Source of the DNA: DAINRZ01 sp964634885
Lineage (GTDB): Bacteria > Bacteroidota > Ignavibacteria > Kapaibacteriales > UBA2268
DNA: 64,000 bases
Direction of reading: 5' to 3'
Assembly: GCA_964634885.1 (NCBI GenBank)
Contig: CAZWLN010000001.1
Span: 62,001-126,000 of the forward strand
Shown here piece after piece: positions 17,625-25,753 of the stretch (its first letter is position 1; every line of letters starts with the position of its first letter). The notes under the pieces were generated by a model. It had not been told where the DNA came from and searched no databases. It saw only the letters and a program-made list of their open reading frames with translations. A program made the position numbers and the translations under genes.

Positions 17625-20156
17625 ATGAAAAATAATTTATTTACCCGATTATTTTTCGGTTTAATGTTTGTTTCAGTATTGGTATTTCTTTCCTGTAACG
17701 ACGCTACCAATCCGGCCTTAACAGATAACCAGCTGACCGGTACTATTAGCGACGAGCAGGATGTCCCGGTACCCAACGCTGTTGTCCAGGCTTACACTTC
17801 AACCGGCAAATCTGCTACATCACGGGTACAGAGCGCCGAAGAGATTATTGCTGCGGACACTACCGACGAAGACGGTAACTATCAGCTCAACAACCTGCCG
17901 GAGGATCTTACCCTCGTCGAAGTAAGGATTACCCATGCTGATTTCAAGGAATTTCATGACCGCGTTACAAACATGGTCAAGAACAAGGTCAACGGTAAAC
18001 ATCATGCAATGATGCAGCACAATGAAGACTGCTGCGGCATCATTACCTTTACCGTTAAGGACAGCACTTCGGGAGTATACATGAAGAATGTGGAAGTACG
18101 CCTTAACAGGGGGAAAGAGATCATACGTAAAGCTTACACCGATTCCCTGGGTTACCTCCGGTTTGAGAATGTCTGCCTCGGAAGTTACTGGGTACGAATT
18201 GCCAAAGAAGGTTACAAAGTAATCGAAAAGGAATTCAACGTACTTACCTGCGACTCTGCTTACCAGTTTACATATCAATTGGCAAAGATACAGGAACTCA
18301 ATGATTCCTGCTGCCACGGTGTCATCAAAGTCCTCGCAAGGGACAGCGCTAACGGCGACATCCTGACGGGAGCCAAGGTTGTCCTCTGGTCCGGCGGTAA
18401 AGTATTGGCCACAAAGTACGTCGAACATGATTTCGTTGTGTTTACTAATATATGTGAAGGCTTGTACGGTGTTGACATTGTTAAGGAAGGATACGATGCA
18501 ATCGAATTCAATGTTGAAATGGGTTGTAACGACACTGTCGAATTCAACAAAGCTATACTGAAAAACGAATGCTGCTTTGGCGTTGTTAACCTCTCGGTTC
18601 TGGACGAAAAGCTGCAGGGCCTTAAGGAAGTGAAAGTTAAACTCTGGAAAGGCGGTACTCTTTTGAGAACTGTCTATACTGACGCCGACGGGTTTGTCTC
18701 ACTCAGAGAGCTTTGTAACGGCGCCTACCAGATTTCTTTAACAAAAGACGGTTACACCGGCCAGGAATTCAATTTTGAGCTTGGCTGCAATGACACTGTT
18801 AACTATCAGAAGTTTTTAGTAAAACCCGAAGCTGACACCTGCTGCAAGGGAGTAATTAAGGTCTATCCGAAAGACTCCGAATCCGGAGAGGCCCTCAACG
18901 GCGCAGAGGTTACCCTGTGGAAAGACGGGAAAGTACAGAAAAGCAAGCTTTCAGAAAATGGATTCGCCATGTTCTCCGAGCTTTGTACGGGCAATTACGT
19001 AGTCTCCATCGGCAAGACTGGTTACAACAGCATCGAGTTCAAGATTGAACTCGGCTGTAACAAGACAGTGGAGATTGAAAAGAGCCTGACGCCAAAAGAC
19101 TCCTGCTGCAAAGGCATAATCAAGATACATCCGCAGGATGCAGAGTCGGGTGCGGCCCTCAACGGCGCCACCGTGAAACTGTGGCTTAACGGCACACTCC
19201 TTAAGACAGCCACCGTTGTCAACGGCGTAGCAGGTTTTGACGGATTGTGCGAAGGTAAATACGGTGTGGATATCATTGCCACAGGCTATAAATCGATTGA
19301 ATTTGCCGTTGAACTGGGCTGCAATAAGACTGTTGAACTGGAGAAAGCCCTTACAAAAATTGATACCTGCTGCAAAGGCATAATCAAGATATACCCGCAG
19401 GACTCCGAAACCGGCGAAGCAATCAACGGCGCTACGGTTAAACTGTGGAAGGGCGGCGCAATATACAGGACAGCGACAGTTACGAACAGAAAAGCTGTTT
19501 TTGACGGCCTCTGCGATGAAACTTACGGTGTGAGCATTACTGCTTCGGGCTACAAAACGATTGAGTTCAATGTCGAACTCGGTTGCAACAAGACTGTCGA
19601 GCTTGAGAAGGCAATGACAAAAGTTGACAGTTGCTGCAAAGGTATTATTAAAATCTATCCGCAGGACTCCGAAACCGGTGAAGCAATCAACGGCGCCATC
19701 GTCAGGCTGTGGAAAAACGGCACTTTGTACAGAACTGCTACCGTTACAAATGGAAAAGCAGCTTTCGACGGCCTTTGTGAGGGCAAATATGGTGTCGATG
19801 TAACCGCTTCAGGATATAAAGCTGTTGAATTCACTATAGAACTCGGATGCAACAAGACTGTCGAGCTTGAGAAAGCAATGGTAAAGACGGACTCCTGCTG
19901 TAAAGGCATCATCAAAGTCTTCCCGAAGGACAGTACTTCCGGCGAAGCCCTTACAGGCTCCATCGTGAAAATATACAAGGGCGGGACTTTACTTGAGACA
20001 ATTACAGTAGCCGAAGGAAAAGCGGTATTCGACGGCCTTTGTGAGGGTAAATACAGTTTCGCAGTACTCAAAGAAGGCTATTACGGCATCGAATTCTCTG
20101 CTGAACTGGGTTGCAACAAGACACTTGAGCTTGTGAAAAAGCTGCTGAAAAAATAA
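17625..20156 (+). CDS. Lipoprotein with eight 88-residue four-cysteine repeats
   Basis: An 843-residue protein with an SPII signal (hydrophobic stretch, lipobox LSC at about residue 24) followed by an Asp/Asn spacer, so it is lipid-anchored in the envelope. Residues about 36-110 resemble a carboxypeptidase-regulatory-like beta-sandwich (TGTISDEQDVPVPNAVVQAY). Then come eight repeats of about 88 residues with the pattern D(S/T)CC-G-I-K...G(A)xVKLWK-G...F-LC-G-Y...GYK-IEF-ELGCNKTVELEK. Each full repeat has four Cys (about positions 3, 4, 51, 75). Repeats 6 and 7 are nearly identical, pointing to recent expansion; repeats 1-3 are the most diverged. The Cys likely make disulfides outside the cytoplasm. 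The function is unknown; a structural or adhesive surface stalk is an inference. A hairpin terminator follows. Confidence 0.85.
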   Translation: MKNNLFTRLFFGLMFVSVLVFLSCNDATNPALTDNQLTGTISDEQDVPVPNAVVQAYTSTGKSATSRVQSAEEIIAADTTDEDGNYQLNNLPEDLTLVEVRITHADFKEFHDRVTNMVKNKVNGKHHAMMQHNEDCCGIITFTVKDSTSGVYMKNVEVRLNRGKEIIRKAYTDSLGYLRFENVCLGSYWVRIAKEGYKVIEKEFNVLTCDSAYQFTYQLAKIQELNDSCCHGVIKVLARDSANGDILTGAKVVLWSGGKVLATKYVEHDFVVFTNICEGLYGVDIVKEGYDAIEFNVEMGCNDTVEFNKAILKNECCFGVVNLSVLDEKLQGLKEVKVKLWKGGTLLRTVYTDADGFVSLRELCNGAYQISLTKDGYTGQEFNFELGCNDTVNYQKFLVKPEADTCCKGVIKVYPKDSESGEALNGAEVTLWKDGKVQKSKLSENGFAMFSELCTGNYVVSIGKTGYNSIEFKIELGCNKTVEIEKSLTPKDSCCKGIIKIHPQDAESGAALNGATVKLWLNGTLLKTATVVNGVAGFDGLCEGKYGVDIIATGYKSIEFAVELGCNKTVELEKALTKIDTCCKGIIKIYPQDSETGEAINGATVKLWKGGAIYRTATVTNRKAVFDGLCDETYGVSITASGYKTIEFNVELGCNKTVELEKAMTKVDSCCKGIIKIYPQDSETGEAINGAIVRLWKNGTLYRTATVTNGKAAFDGLCEGKYGVDVTASGYKAVEFTIELGCNKTVELEKAMVKTDSCCKGIIKVFPKDSTSGEALTGSIVKIYKGGTLLETITVAEGKAVFDGLCEGKYSFAVLKEGYYGIEFSAELGCNKTLELVKKLLKK

Positions 20157-20185
20157 AAATATTGCCATGCGATGAGGCGAAGAAG

Positions 20186-20230
20186 AGGAGGCTCCCTTAT
20201 TTAAAAAATAGGAGGGCCTCCTTGATTTTT
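20186..20230 (+). terminator. Terminator of the repeat lipoprotein gene
   Basis: AGGAGGC (20186-20192) pairs with GCCTCCT (20216-20222). Further pairing between CCC/TTAT and ATAGGAGG extends the stem with a bulge, and a short T tract (20226-20230) follows. It lies about 30 bases after the stop codon. Confidence 0.7.
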
Positions 20231-20280
20231 GTTATTTTTGTACTTTAATTGTTTAAGTGTAGATAAATCGTATATGGGTT

Positions 20281-21144
20281 ATGGCCGAAGACAACAATGA
20301 ACTGTTCAGCCTTTTGGAAGAAGCAAACAGGTTTCCGTATATCCTTTTCGGGCTGGGATTCACTTTTCTGATATTCCTTCTTTATGTTTTTGGAGGCATC
20401 CTTACAGATATTTTCCTGAAAGATTTCATCCCGGGACTCAGTGAAGGAAGCTGGAACGCAATCTGCGAACTGGCATTTATGCTTTTGCCGGCAATATTTA
20501 TGCTTCGATATATGCCGGAAAGACCGGGGGTAACACTGATGCTGGACAGACATCCCGGCCTTTCGGCCTGGCTCGTGGCTGTCGGAGGGTTTGCTGCCCT
20601 CTTCATTTTCTATACGAATTACTCCTATATCCAGGATGTGTATTTATCTGCTTACTTCCAGCCATACTATGATAATCTAAAAGGCTATATCGAAGATGTG
20701 TACAGGACCTTGTTGAAACAGGGCAATGAATACGCCATCACAGAAGCTTTAATTGTCGGGGCCCTGATACCGGCAGTTTCGGAAGAAATCCTGTTCCGAG
20801 GTTTTCTTTTCGGCAATCTTATCAAAAGATTAAAACCGGGTACGACAATATTCATTACGGCGTTATTATTTGCCATCGTACATTTCAATCCGGTGGGATT
20901 TATTCCGCTGTTGCTCATCGGCTCCTGGCTTGGATTCACAGCATATTACACACGGTCAGTAACGATCCCGATTGTACTGCATTTCCTTAATAATGCAATC
21001 TCTGTTTTTCTGATGTATTCACCTCAAATGGAATCGTTAGACAAAAACCCGTCTGTCATTCCCATTGAATATATGCTAATTATGATGCTGATAAGCGGCG
21101 CACTTCTGTTCCTTGCAGGAAGGTACCTTGTTAAGAACCGGTAA
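20281..21144 (+). CDS. CPBP family intramembrane glutamic/metallo endopeptidase
   Basis: A 287-residue polytopic membrane protein (about six to eight hydrophobic segments) of the CPBP/Abi/CAAX-protease-like family. The three family motifs are present: EExxxR (Glu168, Glu169, Arg173 in VSEEILFRG), FxxxH (His201 in FAIVHF) and HxxN (His234 with Asn237 in HFLNN). These residues form the catalytic site in the membrane. Bacterial members cleave prenylated or peptide substrates or confer bacteriocin immunity; the substrate here cannot be read. It is the only gene between the repeat lipoprotein (terminated at 20230) and the convergent histidine kinase. Confidence 0.88.
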   Translation: MAEDNNELFSLLEEANRFPYILFGLGFTFLIFLLYVFGGILTDIFLKDFIPGLSEGSWNAICELAFMLLPAIFMLRYMPERPGVTLMLDRHPGLSAWLVAVGGFAALFIFYTNYSYIQDVYLSAYFQPYYDNLKGYIEDVYRTLLKQGNEYAITEALIVGALIPAVSEEILFRGFLFGNLIKRLKPGTTIFITALLFAIVHFNPVGFIPLLLIGSWLGFTAYYTRSVTIPIVLHFLNNAISVFLMYSPQMESLDKNPSVIPIEYMLIMMLISGALLFLAGRYLVKNR

Positions 21145-21172
21145 CAGGAGCGGGTCCGATCTTCCCTGCCTG

Positions 21173-22966
21173 TTACAGTACTGTCGGAGTCATGGGTATC
21201 CTGATAGTAAAAGCGGTTCCTTTGCCGGTGTCGCTGTCTAATCTGATATCGCCGTTGTGCAGCAGTACAATATGCTTTACAATTGACAGCCCCAGGCCGG
21301 TACCGCCGAGTTGGCGCGAACGCGATTTGTCAACGGTATAGAACCTCTCGAAGACCCTGTCTGCCTGCTTTCTGGGGATACCGATGCCGGTATCGCGAAT
21401 CTCGATTACAATATTCTTGTCCGCTCTCCTGATGCTAATCGACACACCGCCTTCATCAGTATATTTAATGGCATTATCAATAAGATTTATCAGCAATTGC
21501 TCCAGCTTGAAGGCGTCGGCAGTAAACAGAGGGATGTCGTCATTAATCGAGCACTCCATGTGCAGGTTCTTGTCGTTAAGCTTCTGCTCGAATATCCTCA
21601 GTACATTGTAAACCAGGTCCCTGATGTTAATCTCGCTCAGTTCCAGCGCCGCCTTCGTATCTTCAAGGTTTGAGAGCATCAGCAAATCGCGGACTATATT
21701 GATGAGCCTGTCGGTGTGCCTGTGGATGATGTTCAGGTAACGGACGGCCTTCTCATCGACAGGATTGATCCCGTCGGCCATCTCCTGGGCAATATCGTCC
21801 TCCATCGTCTCGACGAATCCCTTGATTGCCGTCAGTGGAGTCCTCAATTCGTGTGATACATTGGTAACGAAGTCTTTTTTGATTTGTTCGAGTTTCTTCA
21901 ATTCAGTAATATTGTACAGGACGATAACAATTTCTTTCTTGGCTTCGAGGTAATTGCTACTACAGAGATAGGAGCTGTCGCCAATGGCAACCTCGTCAGA
22001 GTCGCTTTTCTTCTTCTTAATAGTTTTCTTTACGAGCTTAGTGAATTCCTTGTTCTCCAGCAGTTCTTTGTAATACCTTCCGTCGGCTTTCTCATTATTG
22101 ATAATGTTGCTGAAGCCCTGGTTGTACATGATTACCCTGCCTTCCATGTCGAGCACTAAGAAGCCTTCCTGCACGGAATTGATGACAAGGTCGAGTTCCT
22201 CCTTCTGCATGGATATCTGTTCGAAGAGCCGCTTAATATGGTCTATCATATAATTGAAGCTCTCGGCCAGTTCCCTGAATTCATCCTTATTCTTCAGGCT
22301 GACCCTTACGTTGAAGTTGCCTTCGGCCACCTTTCGGGCAGCGCCGGCCAGTACCTTCAAAGGCCTTGTGATGGAACGTGAAAAGATGACTATTAAAAAG
22401 ACAGAGACTAATACAACAATAATGGTTATGTCAATTATCTTTACAATGAGCGCCTCGACGAGTGAATCGACGTCTTTAATGAAAAAACTCGTTCTCGAGT
22501 AGCAGATGGTCCTGCCGTCTTTTTGAATTGCAAGGGCATCGTACAGCATCTCTTCATTCATGGAATGGCTGAAGCGTATCGATGAGCCGGCGCCATCTTT
22601 TGAAGCGCCGATGATTTCCGGGCGTTCGAGGTGGTTCTCAAGTGTCTCGGCGTCCCGCCTTGAATCTGCCAGTACCTTACCGTCGGGAGCAATGATTGTG
22701 ATCCGGGTATTAATTCTCCTGCCGGTTTCCCTTACTAAGGAATCCAGCTCATGCCTGTTACCCGATTCGAGAGATGGGGTAATGGATACGCCGATAGTAT
22801 AGTTCACCTGCCTGAGGTAGTTGTGCAGGGACTCGAGATGGTCGGTTTTCAGTGTATCGTATGTAATATAGAGTATAAGGGCCGACAACAGGATGACAAT
22901 TGCGAGGTAGCCGCCGAAAACCTTCGAGAAGATATACCTTATTCTATTTTTCCAGCTTATAGCCAA
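21173..22966 (-). CDS. PhoR-like sensor histidine kinase
   Basis: A 597-residue membrane sensor kinase. In order: TM1 (about 18-36), a periplasmic sensor region of about 135 residues, TM2 (173-195), HAMP (196-250), a PAS domain (about 255-355), HisKA with phospho-acceptor His372 in NVSHELRTPL, and HATPase_c with the N box (LIDNAIKY), G1 (DTGIGI) and G2 (GGTGLGLS). The layout matches PhoR/WalK-type kinases. Its start overlaps the response-regulator gene by 23 bases, so they form an operon and a cognate pair. The signal is unknown; a phosphate or envelope-stress role would be inference from family likeness only. Confidence 0.93.
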   Translation of the reverse strand: MAISWKNRIRYIFSKVFGGYLAIVILLSALILYITYDTLKTDHLESLHNYLRQVNYTIGVSITPSLESGNRHELDSLVRETGRRINTRITIIAPDGKVLADSRRDAETLENHLERPEIIGASKDGAGSSIRFSHSMNEEMLYDALAIQKDGRTICYSRTSFFIKDVDSLVEALIVKIIDITIIVVLVSVFLIVIFSRSITRPLKVLAGAARKVAEGNFNVRVSLKNKDEFRELAESFNYMIDHIKRLFEQISMQKEELDLVINSVQEGFLVLDMEGRVIMYNQGFSNIINNEKADGRYYKELLENKEFTKLVKKTIKKKKSDSDEVAIGDSSYLCSSNYLEAKKEIVIVLYNITELKKLEQIKKDFVTNVSHELRTPLTAIKGFVETMEDDIAQEMADGINPVDEKAVRYLNIIHRHTDRLINIVRDLLMLSNLEDTKAALELSEINIRDLVYNVLRIFEQKLNDKNLHMECSINDDIPLFTADAFKLEQLLINLIDNAIKYTDEGGVSISIRRADKNIVIEIRDTGIGIPRKQADRVFERFYTVDKSRSRQLGGTGLGLSIVKHIVLLHNGDIRLDSDTGKGTAFTIRIPMTPTVL

Positions 22967-23654
22967 CCCCTCTGATATTCTTAATGAAAGCGCCGGCAGG
23001 GCCCAGTTTCTCCCTCAGGTTCTTAATATGTACATCGACAGTCCTGTCGAGTACGCCTTTCATCTGTGCGCCGAGGTAATCGAGTATTTGTTCTCTCGAA
23101 TAGACCCAGCCTTTGCGGTCGCACAGCAAGGTGAGAATTTTATACTCAGAGGAAGTAAGCTCGATGATGTTGCCGTCAACCCTGACTTCATATTTTTGCA
23201 GGTCGATTTCGAGAATGTCCCCAATCCTGATGACCTGCGACTTGACCGTTTTTTCGTCGCGCCTGAGAACGGCTTTGATCCTTGCTACCAGTTCCCTTGG
23301 AGAGAACGGTTTGGTAACGTAGTCATCGGCGCCGAGTTCCAGTCCGAGTATCTTGTCTGTCTCCTCGCCGCGGGCAGTGAGCATGATGACGGGAATGGCA
23401 GAGTATTTCTCTTCCTTACGCAGGTATTTGCATATCTCGTAGCCGTCAGCGTCGGGCAGCATGAGGTCGAGAACGACAAGATCGGGGATTTCGGTTTTCA
23501 GGAAACGGAAGAACCTGTCGGCGTCGGGAAAACCTTTTACCTTGAACCCGGATTTTTCCAGATTGACAGTTACGAGTTCGAGAATATCGGGTTCGTCGTC
23601 GATGACTGCAATCAACTTTGGTGCAGTCTTCTTAATAACCATTACAGATTCCAT
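22944..23654 (-). CDS. PhoB/OmpR-family response regulator
   Basis: A 236-residue regulator with a receiver domain (acidic pocket Asp19/Asp20, phosphorylation site Asp63 in VLDLMLPDADG, switch Thr at LTARG, Lys115 in TKPF) and an OmpR-type winged-helix DNA-binding domain (about 135-234; ELTSSEYKILTLL, RTVDVHIKNLREKL, GVGYKLEK). It precedes and overlaps the sensor kinase gene, which should phosphorylate it. The ATG at 23654 is used; an alternative Met5 lies close by and neither has a strong ribosome-binding site. A candidate -7 element is at 23674-23681. Confidence 0.93.
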   Translation of the reverse strand: MESVMVIKKTAPKLIAVIDDEPDILELVTVNLEKSGFKVKGFPDADRFFRFLKTEIPDLVVLDLMLPDADGYEICKYLRKEEKYSAIPVIMLTARGEETDKILGLELGADDYVTKPFSPRELVARIKAVLRRDEKTVKSQVIRIGDILEIDLQKYEVRVDGNIIELTSSEYKILTLLCDRKGWVYSREQILDYLGAQMKGVLDRTVDVHIKNLREKLGPAGAFIKNIRGVGYKLEK

Positions 23655-23673
23655 ATTACAGGCCGCTCATTAT

Positions 23674-23702
23674 CAAATATATCAAAACAACACAATTAAC
23701 AA
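23674..23702 (-). promoter_or_regulatory. Candidate Bacteroidota-type promoter for the two-component operon
   Basis: On the minus strand TATATTTG (plus 23674-23681) fits the TAnnTTTG -7 consensus. A TTG-containing -33-like stretch (TGTTG) lies about 18 bases upstream. It is 20 bases before the response-regulator start. This is a consensus match only. Confidence 0.4.
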
Positions 23703-24066
23703 CAGTAAAATTAAGGTATTTATTTTAAAAAATCATAAAGATAAGTCGTTACAGCGAAAACTTAACAGAAAGTTAACACTGCCTTAACGGAAAAGAGTTT
23801 TAACTTGAAACGGTAATTAATGATAAATCTATTATATAAAGTTTATGAAGGATCATTCTTAGGAAACAATTTATAATTTCCATATTTTATATATAATTCT
23901 ATCTTAGAAAAATATATGGTAACATATTGAATAAAAAACATATCCACACTTACAGTTTTATTTCTTCATTTGGAATTAATAATTTATTTTTGTTTTTTCT
24001 GTAATTTTTTTTATATTCAAAGGATTATAGTTTTATTTTTTATCTTTGTTCAAAACATAAAAGAAA
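23703..24066. other. AT-rich intergenic region; candidate promoter of pentapeptide gene
   Basis: About 360 bases of very AT-rich sequence between the two-component operon and the pentapeptide-repeat gene. No gene is seen. TATCTTTG at 24041-24048 matches the TAnnTTTG -7 consensus and sits 18 bases before the ATG at 24067; no convincing -33 element is visible. Confidence 0.4.
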
Positions 24067-25623
24067 ATGTTTAATATAATGAATATTTTGAATTTAAATC
24101 ATGTTCACCATATGTTAAGAAATCAAAAGAAATTCTTTTATTTACTATGTGGTATATGCATTATTTTTATAATTATTTATTTCATCTGGATATTTCCAAA
24201 TTGGTATTTTGAATATTTTTATTCTGATCAAATAGAAATAGATTCCAAATTTATATCTAATAGCCCCAATAATACTATAGAAAAGCTATATAGAGAAAAT
24301 ATTCTTGGGAAAAAATACGAATCAATAACTGAAATCCGTGATCAAGTTATCAAAATTATAGCTGGAGTTATTGCTATTATTGGTTTATATTTGACTTTTC
24401 GTAGGACTAAAGCACTTGAAAAACAAAATAAAATAACACAAAAAAATAATTATCAAACATTAATTCTAAACCAATTTTCAAATGCTACTGAATTATTACA
24501 AAGCAATGATATTGCTGGTAGACTGTCCGGTATTTATTTATTTGAAAAAATCATGAATTCAAGTATAGAATATCATTGGCAAATTATTGAGTTATTGACT
24601 TCATATGTTAGGGAAAAACGTAATATTTCCAACTATTTAAGATTAGATACTTCAGAATTAAAAGTTTTTGATACAATAGCATTTTATGACACAGATACTA
24701 TTTTTGAAGATGGTAATTTTGCCAGAACAGAAAGAATAGAAAAAAGATTACCAAAGATTTCAATTGAAAAAGACATCCAAGCAATAATCTCAGTATTAGG
24801 AAGAAGGAAAATAGGTTTTGAAAAAGAATTTTTACAAAATAATTCAGATACAGAATCAATTAAAAATTATATTGATTTATCAAATATTTATTTATATAAA
24901 GCAGATTTTTCAAAAGGTAACTTCGAATGGTTTGACTTTTCAAATTCTATATTTAATGAAATTATCTGCAATAGCACAAAAATGAATAATTCTTTATTTT
25001 TGAAAACTCGTATACAAAATTCAAAACTGAAAAAATCAGAATTTGTAAAATCAAATTGTTTAGGATCACATTTCGAAAAATCTCTTTTAGAGTATACTAA
25101 TTTTCAATTCTCCCAGTGTAATGGTGCTTATTTCAACTTTGCTAATTGTAATAACGCTGATTTCAGTAATGCTATTGTATCAAGTAGCCACTTTAATAAT
25201 GCTTGGTTATATGGTGCAATATTTCATAGTACTATATGTACAAAAACACAATATAGATATGCCAATTGCAAGGAAGCAGTTTTTAATAATTCAAAATGTG
25301 TACAAGCAAATTTTACAAATGCTTATTGTGATTCAATAAATTTTGAAAATGCTATATGTCAAGAAGTTCATTTCGATGAAGCTGATTTAAGTTTAGCTAA
25401 TTTTTTATCTTGTGAAAATCTAACAGCAATTATGCTAATAAAAGCTAAGTCTCTTTATGGTGTACAAAATCTTGACCCTTTAATAGAAGAAGAAATTTCA
25501 ATCCAAAATAAAGATATATTTATAAAGGATACTAATAGATTTCAGCATTATCATAAAAGTTTACTAAACAATCAATTGAAATATGAGGAACAAGTAAGAA
25601 AAAGCATGAATTATGAAGAATAG
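24067..25623 (+). CDS. Membrane-anchored pentapeptide-repeat protein
   Basis: A 518-residue protein with two hydrophobic segments near the N-terminus (about 20-45 and 96-116) and a short acidic region between them. A helical, polar middle part follows, then a C-terminal right-handed beta-helix of degenerate pentapeptide repeats (about 265-465), visible as runs such as ADFSN/ANFTN/INFEN/VHFDEADLS. The first part after TM2 (RRTKALEKQNKITQ) is basic and charged, so the repeats probably face the cytoplasm. GC content is far below that of the flanking GH92 and two-component genes, pointing to acquisition. Related large pentapeptide membrane proteins have no settled function. There is no sign of the gyrase-mimic (Qnr) length or fold limits. 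Confidence 0.82.
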   Translation: MFNIMNILNLNHVHHMLRNQKKFFYLLCGICIIFIIIYFIWIFPNWYFEYFYSDQIEIDSKFISNSPNNTIEKLYRENILGKKYESITEIRDQVIKIIAGVIAIIGLYLTFRRTKALEKQNKITQKNNYQTLILNQFSNATELLQSNDIAGRLSGIYLFEKIMNSSIEYHWQIIELLTSYVREKRNISNYLRLDTSELKVFDTIAFYDTDTIFEDGNFARTERIEKRLPKISIEKDIQAIISVLGRRKIGFEKEFLQNNSDTESIKNYIDLSNIYLYKADFSKGNFEWFDFSNSIFNEIICNSTKMNNSLFLKTRIQNSKLKKSEFVKSNCLGSHFEKSLLEYTNFQFSQCNGAYFNFANCNNADFSNAIVSSSHFNNAWLYGAIFHSTICTKTQYRYANCKEAVFNNSKCVQANFTNAYCDSINFENAICQEVHFDEADLSLANFLSCENLTAIMLIKAKSLYGVQNLDPLIEEEISIQNKDIFIKDTNRFQHYHKSLLNNQLKYEEQVRKSMNYEE

Positions 25624-25753
25624 AGTATTATAATACCATTTTTTAAAAGTTGTGATCTAATTATTATCGATTTTATTTCCAATTCCCGTTTTTCCTTTAT
25701 AATTTTAACATCGTAAAATTGTAATATTTATCATTAATAGATATTGAATTATT

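Noticed and set aside
24067..25623. A Qnr-type gyrase-protecting protein
   Set aside because: The pentapeptide part is attached to membrane segments and is much larger than Qnr proteins.
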